Shown here one piece after another: positions 1 to 4,458 of a stretch of 6,750 bases of DNA. The first letter of the stretch is position 1. The number at the start of each line of letters is the position of its first letter. Source of the DNA: a bacterium (GTDB taxonomy: Bacteria; Patescibacteriota; Saccharimonadia; Saccharimonadales; UBA4665); NCBI GenBank assembly GCA_029549845.1, contig JAKPIL010000082.1, positions 1 through 6,750 on the forward strand, read 5' to 3'. Position numbers and translations under genes: made by a program. The notes under the pieces were generated by a model that saw only the letters and a list, made by a program, of their open reading frames with translations, was not told the origin of the DNA and did no database searches.

Positions 1-166
1 CCGCGATTCACTCCGCTTGGTACTCCCGCATATGCAAAAGGATAGCACTATCGTCATAGATGATTACGCCCGCGAAGCCCTCCCCGGCGCCGCAAAAGCC
101 GCCCACGAGTACTTTTCCCCTAGCACCGTAACCGTCGCCCACAACCTCGGAATCATCCACCTCTAG
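1..166 (+). CDS. Class I SAM-dependent methyltransferase, C-terminal end (partial)
   Basis: The 5' part lies outside the window. Reading from base 2, 54 codons end at TAG (164-166). The visible part holds a hydrophobic strand followed by acidic residues, IVIDDY, and then a Pro-Gly and an amphipathic helix ending in H-E-Y-F. This IDDY..PG..A...EF pattern is typical of the last third of TylF/macrocin-O-methyltransferase-like and related class I SAM methyltransferases, where the Asp pair helps bind metal or substrate. The substrate cannot be told from this fragment. The gene converges on the PaaX-like gene on the other strand. A C5T8 run follows the stop, but I see no G-rich arm that would make it a convincing terminator. 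Family assignment is by motif only. Confidence 0.5.
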   Translation, partial: RDSLRLVLPHMQKDSTIVIDDYAREALPGAAKAAHEYFSPSTVTVAHNLGIIHL

Positions 167-188
167 CCCCCTTTTTTTTACCTTCACC

Positions 189-228
189 CCATTCTAGTTC
201 TCCATGCTATAGCATCTAGAACTAGAAT
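189..228. repeat. Left copy of ~40-bp palindromic direct repeat flanking the PaaX/Cas2-like gene
   Basis: Outer arms ATTCTAGTTCT and AGAACTAGAAT are exact reverse complements. Between them lies the perfect 12-bp palindrome ATGCTATAGCAT, with 2-nt mismatched joints on each side. The sequence matches the right copy (800-839) at 37 of 40 positions in the same orientation; bases 189-216 are identical to 800-827. On the minus strand the TAG stop of the PaaX-like gene (222-224) lies inside the repeat. It could also act as a hairpin between two convergent genes, but the second copy sits at a start codon, so a pure terminator role does not explain both. Confidence 0.85.
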
Positions 229-803
229 TTTGTGGCGGGGTATTTTTTGGCGAAGAGACGCAACATGACGGCTTCATTATCGAGATGAGTTGCCTCGAAG
301 TAGGTGACATATTTATCGACGCCATACTGGCTGGAGATGGTCTCCACGATATCACGGCACGGAAACGGCGTAATCCACACACTACGCTGCAGCTGGAAAC
401 AACCGACTGCGCGAAGGCGATCATGCAAAGCATTTCGTGCAGATTTATAATCTTCTGGTATGTCGTAAAGCGTAATCCGCCATATACGATCCCATACACG
501 GGTTGGTTCAATCTGTAGATTATTGAGTGTAATCCGCTCAAGACGCCGTCGAGCCTTATCGGTCAGCTGCAAACCGTGATTATACGAGCCGATAAGATAT
601 CCCCGAGCCTTCATGTTGTAGACTATCCGCCGCGCCTCGCGGTCACGGTCACGTTTATCCATTTTTCGGTACAATAGCTTGAGGGGCTTGTCGAGCCCAA
701 TCAGAATATTCGGCAGTACCATCGCCGTAGCCATCGCAGCAGAAGTCGCCACGAACACAATCACTTCGTCTACTACCTTTGCCGTTGTCTCCCTGTCAGC
801 CAT
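222..803 (-). CDS. PaaX-like winged-helix protein with Cas2-like C-terminal domain
   Basis: The product has 193 aa from the ATG at 803. That start has GGAGAA five bases upstream and gives the usual length of CPR members of this family; an upstream in-frame ATG at 869 would read through the palindromic repeat and has no comparable ribosome binding site. Residues ~10-37 are hydrophobic and may be a membrane segment. Residues ~56-88 form a winged helix-turn-helix: an REARR helix, a KARGYL turn, then LTDKARRRLE. Residues ~107-185 match the Cas2/PaaX C-terminal ferredoxin-like fold, with WRITLYDIPE (Asp114 equivalent to the Cas2 metal-site Asp) and QLQRSVWITP. PaaX itself is a repressor; CPR homologues are often annotated as Cas2. 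No CRISPR array or cas1 is present, so a role in spacer acquisition is unlikely. Start and stop codons both lie at or in flanking repeats. DNA binding to those palindromes is inference. Confidence 0.8.
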   Translation of the reverse strand: MADRETTAKVVDEVIVFVATSAAMATAMVLPNILIGLDKPLKLLYRKMDKRDRDREARRIVYNMKARGYLIGSYNHGLQLTDKARRRLERITLNNLQIEPTRVWDRIWRITLYDIPEDYKSARNALHDRLRAVGCFQLQRSVWITPFPCRDIVETISSQYGVDKYVTYFEATHLDNEAVMLRLFAKKYPATKF

Positions 804-839
804 TCTAGTTCTCCATGCTATAGCATCCGAAACTAGAAT
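800..839. repeat. Right copy of ~40-bp palindromic direct repeat; holds the ribosome binding site and start of the PaaX-like gene
   Basis: This is the same element as 189-228, differing at three adjacent positions (828-830), which shortens the outer arms to ATTCTAGTT/AACTAGAAT while keeping the central ATGCTATAGCAT. On the minus strand it supplies GGAG, a 7-nt gap, and the ATG that begins the PaaX-like protein. The repeat lies between divergent genes (PaaX-like and rlmH). It is therefore well placed as an autoregulatory operator, and its central TATAGC preceded by TG could be a weak extended -10. Both regulatory roles are inferred from position and symmetry only. Confidence 0.8.
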
Positions 840-890
840 GAAAGCTGCAGCGTTATGCAGATACAGCAAGATGCTTTACAGTGATTGGTT

Positions 891-1322
891 GTGAAGATTC
901 ATATATTGACCATCGGGAAGCCTAGGCTAGCGTATGCAAAGTCTGGCTGGGATGAATATATTGGGCGGCTACAAAGGCTGCACCAGGTACGTGTGTCACA
1001 CCTGGCCGATAAGTACGCAGACGACACAAAACACATCCTGGGTGAAATTCAGGGCACAACAACAGTTGTGCTCGAAATAAATGGGGTGGAATATACGAGT
1101 GAGAAGTTGGCCGATTTCTTGCGCACGCGCGAGCTAGAGAGCAGAGAAGTGAGCTTTATCATCGGCGGACCAGAGGGTCTGCCGCAAGCGGTACGAAACG
1201 CCGCTGACTACCAGTGGTCACTCGGCTGCCTCACGCTCCCTCATGACCTCGCCATGGTCGTCACCCTAGAAGCCCTGTACCGCGCCAGCACCATCAACGC
1301 CCACCTCCCATACCACAAGTAA
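891..1322 (+). CDS. rlmH: 23S rRNA (pseudouridine1915-N3)-methyltransferase RlmH
   Basis: RlmH is a SPOUT-class SAM methyltransferase that modifies pseudouridine 1915 in helix 69 of 23S rRNA on assembled 70S ribosomes. The GTG at 891 gives 143 aa starting MKIHILTIGKP, the usual RlmH N-terminus; a TTG two codons upstream is an alternative. Diagnostic motifs are GGPEGLP (residues 92-98, SAM-binding knot), SLGCLTLPH (110-118), and the C-terminal YRASTIN...LPYHK ending, where the terminal Tyr-His is typical. It is about 12 residues shorter than the E. coli enzyme (155 aa); the shortening falls in the basic loop after the second strand, roughly residues 35-50. No clear Shine-Dalgarno precedes the start. 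It is transcribed divergently from the PaaX-like gene. Identification is secure. Confidence 0.95.
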   Translation: MKIHILTIGKPRLAYAKSGWDEYIGRLQRLHQVRVSHLADKYADDTKHILGEIQGTTTVVLEINGVEYTSEKLADFLRTRELESREVSFIIGGPEGLPQAVRNAADYQWSLGCLTLPHDLAMVVTLEALYRASTINAHLPYHK

Positions 1323-1354
1323 GGCAGGTTCTGAGCGATAGATTCATTATATGC

Positions 1355-1372
1355 ATGGGACAGTTATCCCAT
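1355..1372. terminator. Short hairpin in the rlmH / aspartic-protease convergent gap
   Basis: ATGGGA and TCCCAT form a 6-bp stem with a 6-nt loop in the 68-bp gap between two convergent genes. There is no T-tract on either side, so an intrinsic terminator role is only possible, not shown. Nothing else is visible in this gap. Confidence 0.3.
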
Positions 1373-1390
1373 TGAAGCAAGTAAAGCAAG

Positions 1391-1948
1391 CTAACGCTTT
1401 TTTCTGCCAGCCTTTTTGTTCTGTTTTTCTGTCTTACGCTTTGCCTTGTTCTTTTGACCCCCGTGTTGACCCATGGCGGCGCGGCGCTTGAACTCCTGGC
1501 CCTCCTGCACAAAGTCAATAACTCGCGTTGACGGAATGCTGAAGGTAAACCTTGTCTTGCCTCCAAGATTTGTGAGTGCAAAATCACCCAGCGTTATTAC
1601 ATCCATCCCAATTAAGACACCCTGAGTTGTCATGTCAGCCTCAGTTACCTCAACATTGGTAATCATTATGTCGTTAGGCAGAAGTAAGTCTACGATATAA
1701 ACATTTGATGGTTTGACGCCACCTGCAGTGTGTACATCAACCATTGAAACTGGCTTTAGCCCAAGAGCATTAGCAATCTCAGCGGTGATAGCAGAACCAC
1801 TTGCGCCCGTATCCCATATGCCACGCGCCTTAACGGCTTTTTTGCCTTCTTCTGGGTTTGTGACATCTGCAGCAAGTACGGAAACATCGCAAGGTAGTTC
1901 CCGCATGGTTCCTTCAGAAGAAAAGGTGAAAGATTTAATTTCAGGCAT
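1391..1948 (-). CDS. Retropepsin-like aspartic protease with basic C-terminal tail
   Basis: The 185-aa product carries the retropepsin active-site signature WDTGASGSAIT (catalytic Asp46) followed by an ALGLKP helix. A flap-like segment with Gly-Gly lies near residues 76-77, and the second hydrophobic-hydrophobic-Gly-x-Asp motif VLIGMDVITLGDF spans 111-123. That is one full pepsin-type half, as in retroviral and small bacterial aspartyl proteases that act as homodimers. No signal peptide or membrane segment is seen, so it is probably cytoplasmic. Residues ~160-185 are almost all Lys, Arg, Gln and Asn, suggesting nucleic-acid, ribosome or acidic-surface binding. The ATG overlaps the end of the upstream 81-aa gene by 8 nt and has no Shine-Dalgarno, so translation is probably coupled. 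The cleaved substrate is unknown. Confidence 0.85.
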   Translation of the reverse strand: MPEIKSFTFSSEGTMRELPCDVSVLAADVTNPEEGKKAVKARGIWDTGASGSAITAEIANALGLKPVSMVDVHTAGGVKPSNVYIVDLLLPNDIMITNVEVTEADMTTQGVLIGMDVITLGDFALTNLGGKTRFTFSIPSTRVIDFVQEGQEFKRRAAMGQHGGQKNKAKRKTEKQNKKAGRKKR

Positions 1949-2186
1949 TAAGCGCTACACGCGAGTGAAATGTTTGCGTGTAATTACTTTCGCCGGATTG
2001 AACATATTGAACCAGGAAAGTACCTAGCGCGTGTTCTTTTACCGTCTCTTGGATTGCTTCTTCACGAGTTCCGTAAACACCAATGACAGCCTGGTCTTTT
2101 ATGACCAAGTATTTGCCGTCGTGTTCCTTTACAAGCTCAGATTGGTGAGCTTTGTAGAAGTCGAACTCTTTTTGCAATGCTTCCAT
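1941..2186 (-). CDS. Small conserved-looking protein preceding the aspartic protease, function unknown
   Basis: The product has 81 aa, no signal peptide and no membrane segment. An N-terminal amphipathic helix (FDFYKAHQSELVKEHD, residues 8-23) leads into beta-strand and helix elements, GKYLVIKDQAVIGVYGTREEAI (24-45), then GTFLVQYV (55-62). The layout 'helix - GKYLVIKD - VIGVYGT.EEA - GTFLVQ' is one I associate with small proteins encoded next to bacterial retropepsin-like proteases and resembles the DUF5678 type, but I cannot confirm a family. The last codons overlap the protease start (ATGCCTGA shared), and a strong promoter lies directly upstream, so it is the first gene of a two-gene operon. 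Binding to, or regulation of, the protease is a guess from linkage. Confidence 0.75.
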   Translation of the reverse strand: MEALQKEFDFYKAHQSELVKEHDGKYLVIKDQAVIGVYGTREEAIQETVKEHALGTFLVQYVQSGESNYTQTFHSRVALNA

Positions 2187-2192
2187 AACTAT

Positions 2193-2221
2193 ATTATACC
2201 ACCGCTATAGTATTTCTTCAA
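2193..2221 (-). promoter_or_regulatory. Near-consensus sigma-70-type promoter for the 81-aa/protease operon; likely leaderless transcript
   Basis: On the minus strand: -35 TTGAAG (2221-2216), a 17-nt spacer, and a perfect -10 TATAAT (2198-2193). Only six bases separate the -10 from the ATG at 2186, so the expected transcription start falls on or next to the A of the start codon. There is no room for a Shine-Dalgarno. Confidence 0.8.
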
Positions 2222-2238
2222 ATTCGCGTTCCTTTCAC

Positions 2239-2364
2239 TTATATATTAGCACGCAGACATGGTAAAATAATCAACGCCAAGAGTTCCGCAGCCTTCAGCC
2301 CAACAGTAGACTTCCCCATCCCCATATAACCAGCCAAAATACTGTATTTCCTGCCATGAGCCAA
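2239..2364 (-). pseudogene. Fragment of a P-loop (Walker A) nucleotide-binding protein
   Basis: Between two in-frame stops on the minus strand, 41 codons include SILAGYMGMGKSTVGL, a clean Walker A motif (GxxxxGKS) preceded by the usual hydrophobic strand. The pattern ILAGYMGMGKSTVG resembles the N-terminus of shikimate kinase-like or other small P-loop kinases. The reading frame starts with a possible TTG (2364) and stops about 20 codons after the P-loop, so no Walker B or lid region exists. I read it as a decayed gene remnant beside the tRNA-linked repeats. A very short functional peptide cannot be excluded but is less likely. Confidence 0.45.
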
Positions 2365-2406
2365 TTATCGCAGTTGTCTCAAAGAATTTGCAAGCAATAG
2401 CACAAT

Positions 2407-2436
2407 GAAAAACAGAATGCTTCATCTATTGTTTTC
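2407..2436. other. AT-rich hairpin in a non-coding stretch
   Basis: GAAAAACA and TTGTTTTC can pair around a 14-nt loop. Between about 2365 and 2476 I see no gene. Bases 2453-2484 (ACCTTTCGGG...GTGACCCC) look like a degenerate version of the terminator and tRNA 3' end seen at 2796-2827. Confidence 0.3.
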
Positions 2437-2476
2437 AGGCTGCACTGTGGTGCCTTTACCTTTCGGGACAATTGTT

Positions 2477-2648
2477 GTGACCCCGAAGAATACTTTGTAT
2501 ATCCGCTCGCTTTCTCGGAGCGAGCTCCTGCGAGAGCTAGCCTGTTATCGAACTCCTTTACCACTCACTTCGTTCGCTCGCAATAAGAGTCCGACTCGTG
2601 CTCAGCGACCACTAAAAAACACCCACGCAAGGTGAGTGTTTTTTAGTG
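2477..2648. repeat. Tandem tRNA-Glu-derived unit 1 (172 bp)
   Basis: It begins with GTGACCCC, the reverse complement of the tRNA-Glu 3' end, here degenerate in the T-stem (GAAGAAT instead of AAGGAGAAT). It continues with the ~55-bp hairpin insert, resumes the T-arm as ATCGAACTCCT, then has ~50 bp unrelated to unit 2 and ends in a terminator hairpin. The stretch 2491-2557 differs from 2665-2731 at one base (ctCgc against ctAgc). There is no 5' tRNA part, so it cannot be a functional tRNA. Confidence 0.75.
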
Positions 2649-2649
2649 G
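2609..2649. terminator. Bidirectional intrinsic-terminator-like hairpin ending unit 1
   Basis: Arms CCACTAAAAAACACCCAC and GGTGAGTGTTTTTTAGTGG pair with one mismatch around a short GCAA loop. The G/C-rich core is followed by T6 on both strands, and the outer bases pair the T-run back with the A-run. On the minus strand it directly follows the CCA end of the partial tRNA copy of unit 2, matching the place of the real tRNA-Glu terminator. Confidence 0.75.
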
Positions 2650-2665
2650 TGACCCCAAGGAGAAT

Positions 2666-2720
2666 ACTTTGTATATCCGCTAGCTTTCTCGGAGCGAGCT
2701 CCTGCGAGAGCTAGCCTGTT
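2666..2720. mobile_element. ~55-bp hairpin-forming insert in the tRNA T-loop sequence (also at 2492-2546)
   Basis: The segment is present in both tandem units and absent from the intact tRNA-Glu at the homologous position. It is flanked by a possible 2-bp AT duplication. Internal inverted repeat GCTAGC plus CTCG/CGAG makes a stem-loop. There are no terminal inverted repeats and no coding capacity, so calling it mobile is an inference from its presence or absence in otherwise homologous sequence. Confidence 0.35.
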
Positions 2721-2778
2721 ATCGAACTCCTCGTTCGCGTTGCTCACTCTTTCCGGAGTTCAACTCTGCCTGAAGTGG

Positions 2779-2817
2779 CCAAAGTAAAGCGCCCACCTTT
2801 CGGTGAGCGTTTTACTT
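2779..2817 (-). terminator. Intrinsic terminator of tRNA-Glu
   Basis: Directly after the encoded CCA on the minus strand, CGCTCACC and GGTGGGCG form a stem closed by a GAAA tetraloop, followed by CTTTACTTT. The whole 2779-2820 segment is a long near-perfect inverted repeat whose right arm reaches into the CCA end. Confidence 0.7.
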
Positions 2818-2892
2818 TGGTGACCCCAAGGAGAATCGAACTCCTATTGCCGGGATGAGAACCCGATTTCCTAACCGTTAGAAGATGGGGCC
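2818..2892 (-). tRNA. tRNA-Glu(CTC), CCA encoded
   Basis: It folds as a full cloverleaf: acceptor GGCCCCA/TGGGGTC (one G-U pair), D-arm TTCT/AGAA-type stem with the AACGGTTA loop, anticodon stem TCGGG/CCCGG with loop TTCTCAT (anticodon CTC, reading GAG), variable CAATA-type region, T-arm GGAG-TTCGATT-CTCC, discriminator A, and encoded CCA. The length is 75 nt. Partial copies of its 3' end lie just downstream in its own transcription direction, which marks this tRNA as a likely integration target. Confidence 0.95.
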
Positions 2893-2897
2893 TTGTC

Positions 2898-2909
2898 GCG
2901 CATATGCGC
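2898..2909. promoter_or_regulatory. 12-bp perfect palindrome upstream of tRNA-Glu
   Basis: GCGCATATGCGC is self-complementary and sits 5 bp from the tRNA 5' end, in the gap to the divergent kinase gene. It could be an operator or a leader hairpin. A possible tRNA -10, GATAAT, lies at 2926-2921 on the minus strand, without a good -35. Confidence 0.3.
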
Positions 2910-2935
2910 TCCAATTAGCAATTATCATTTCACAA

Positions 2936-2964
2936 TTACCAATTTAGCTTCAACAGGTTACCAT
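2936..2964 (+). promoter_or_regulatory. Possible promoter of the histidine kinase gene
   Basis: TTACCA (2936-2941) and TACCAT (2959-2964) are spaced by 17 bp, with a start site expected near 2971, 14 nt before the ATG. Each box matches consensus only in part, so this is a weak call. Confidence 0.3.
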
Positions 2965-2984
2965 ATCTGGCGGTCTTCGTCCAG

Positions 2985-4415
2985 ATGGACGACGGCAAAT
3001 ACCTTGCTTTTCTTGAGGGAAAAACAGATACTATACATAAGCAATATATGGATCAATATCTCATTATCGGTGGTGGGGCGGTAATAGTAGCGCTGCTCGG
3101 CGTGGCTGTCTGGTGGGTCACGACCCACCGTAAGGGTACAGGGGCGGCCGCCACCGGTAGTCTCGCAAATTCGCTACGTGACGAAAAGGCTAAATCAGAT
3201 ATCATCCTGGGCGCCATCCAGGACGGCGTGGTGCTCATAGATGACCAGCAAATCATCCGCCACTTTAACCAAGGCGCGTCCAACGTGACCGGGTGGAGCA
3301 GGGAAGAATCTGAGGGGCTTGACTGGCACTCGGTGCTCAAATTTGTCAGTAGCAAAAGCGAGGTCGTTGCGGCCGAACAAACCCCCTTGGCGCGCGCCTT
3401 TAGCACCGCTCAACCCGTCCGCGACAATTCGGTCAGCATTACCACCAAATCTGGCACTGCGCTTGCCACCAACTTTAGCGTTTCGCCACTGTTAGACGGC
3501 GAAAAACATGTCACCGGACTTGTGGCCATCTTCCGCGATATTAGCGAAGAACGCGCCGAAGAAAACCAGCGGGCCGAGTTTATCAGCACCGCCAGCCACG
3601 AAATGCGCACCCCTGTTGCGGCCATAGAAGGCTACCTCAGCCTGGCGCTGAACGAAAAGGTCGCCACCATAGATAACCGCGCCCGCGACTACCTAGAAAA
3701 AGCCCATAGCAGCACCAAGCACCTCGGGCAGCTCTTCCAGGACCTCCTCACAAGTGCCAAAGCCGAAGACGGTCGCCTCACCAACCACCCCAAAGTCACC
3801 GAAATGGGTGCCTTCCTCGAGCAACTCGCTCAAGACCTCCGCTTTGCCGCCGAAAAGAAGGGGCTGTTTATGGAGTTCCTTTTTGGCAATTCAGAAATAA
3901 AAGACGCCAGCGGCATGGCCGGCGAGGCCCGCGACATGAGCAAAGTAGTGCGCCCACTGTACTACGCCCAGGTTGACCCCGACCGCATGCGAGAAGTCAT
4001 CACCAACATCTTCGATAACGCCTGCAAATACACCGAGGAGGGCAAGGTGACGCTTGGCCTCACCGGCAATGAGGGAGTCGTGCAGATTTATGTACGGGAT
4101 ACCGGGCAGGGCATTCCACCAGAAGACATTTCGCACCTGTTCCAGAAGTTTTACCGGGTAGATAACAGCGCCACCCGTACCATTGGTGGCACCGGCCTTG
4201 GCCTGTTCATTTGCCGCAAGATTGTGGAACTGTACCAAGGAAGACTGTGGGTAGAAAGCGAACTCCAAAAGGGCAGCACCTTTTACATAAATGTTCCTCG
4301 ACTCACCTCCCAAAAGGCTGAGCAGCTCATGGCAAGCGAGAACATAACCACCCTCACGGGCGAAGTCACTCCAGCAACGGTCGCTCCTGGTGTATCGACA
4401 ACAGGAACAGCATGA
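2985..4415 (+). CDS. Membrane-anchored PAS-domain sensor histidine kinase
   Basis: The product has 476 aa. After a 24-residue N-terminus comes one membrane segment (~25-46, YLIIGGGAVIVALLGVAVWW), so almost nothing is exposed outside and the input domain is the cytoplasmic PAS domain (~71-188, ending in the usual FRDISEER). The HisKA domain has the H-box STASHEMRTPVAAIEGYL with phosphoacceptor His205. The HATPase_c domain has N-box NIFDNACKYT (341-350), G1 DTGQGIP (372-378), F-box FQKFYRV and G2 GGTGLGLFI (401-409). All catalytic boxes are intact. A ~35-residue tail (440-476) is rich in Thr, Ala and Pro. ATG 2985 is the only ATG after an in-frame stop at 2916; no Shine-Dalgarno is seen. The response regulator gene follows 43 bp downstream, so the two very probably form one phosphorelay. 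Confidence 0.93.
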   Translation: MDDGKYLAFLEGKTDTIHKQYMDQYLIIGGGAVIVALLGVAVWWVTTHRKGTGAAATGSLANSLRDEKAKSDIILGAIQDGVVLIDDQQIIRHFNQGASNVTGWSREESEGLDWHSVLKFVSSKSEVVAAEQTPLARAFSTAQPVRDNSVSITTKSGTALATNFSVSPLLDGEKHVTGLVAIFRDISEERAEENQRAEFISTASHEMRTPVAAIEGYLSLALNEKVATIDNRARDYLEKAHSSTKHLGQLFQDLLTSAKAEDGRLTNHPKVTEMGAFLEQLAQDLRFAAEKKGLFMEFLFGNSEIKDASGMAGEARDMSKVVRPLYYAQVDPDRMREVITNIFDNACKYTEEGKVTLGLTGNEGVVQIYVRDTGQGIPPEDISHLFQKFYRVDNSATRTIGGTGLGLFICRKIVELYQGRLWVESELQKGSTFYINVPRLTSQKAEQLMASENITTLTGEVTPATVAPGVSTTGTA

Positions 4416-4421
4416 TATACT
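4413..4421 (+). promoter_or_regulatory. Extended -10 promoter for the response regulator, overlapping the kinase stop codon
   Basis: TGATATACT contains an extended -10 (TGnTATACT) whose TG is part of the kinase TGA stop. A partial -35 (TCGACA) sits 15 bp upstream, a little too close. If used, it would let the regulator be made independently of the kinase, with a ~31-nt leader containing AAAAAAGG about 10 nt before the GTG. Confidence 0.45.
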
Positions 4422-4458
4422 GGCAATATAAACGTAAGCGAAAAAAGGCCTAGTAACA

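Larger units (their letters stand above)
2649..2819. repeat. Tandem tRNA-Glu-derived unit 2 (171 bp)
   Basis: It starts GTGACCCCAAGGAGAAT, identical to the tRNA-Glu 3' end at 2820-2836. It is then interrupted by a ~55-bp segment and resumes at ATCGAACTCCT (2721-2731), so the sequence AT appears on both sides of the insert. The insert holds inverted GCTAGC arms (2679-2684 and 2710-2715) around a GAGCGAGCTC core. Its length matches unit 1 almost exactly, and both end in hairpins sharing CCCAC...GGTGAG, though the ~50 bp in front of those hairpins do not match. Confidence 0.8.

Noticed and set aside
166..180. Intrinsic terminator after the methyltransferase gene
   Set aside because: There is a T8 run but no stable G/C stem immediately before it.
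189..228. Integron attC site or XerCD dif site
   Set aside because: The palindrome lacks GTTRRRY/RYYYAAC core sites and does not have the dif layout of two 11-bp arms around a 6-bp centre with the usual conserved XerD half.
189..839. CRISPR array or cas locus suggested by the Cas2-like domain
   Set aside because: Only two repeats exist, 611 bp apart with a gene between them; no spacers, leader or cas1 are present.
804..869. N-terminal extension of the PaaX-like protein to the ATG at 869
   Set aside because: It would be encoded by the palindromic repeat and has no ribosome binding site, whereas the ATG at 803 has GGAGAA at good spacing.
2405..2635. 76-codon open frame on the plus strand
   Set aside because: It runs through the tRNA-derived repeat unit and a terminator hairpin and its protein shows no recognisable pattern.
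2649..2819. A complete tRNA with an intron in the T-loop
   Set aside because: Only T-arm and acceptor 3' sequences are present; no D-arm, anticodon arm or 5' acceptor strand is found upstream on the minus strand.
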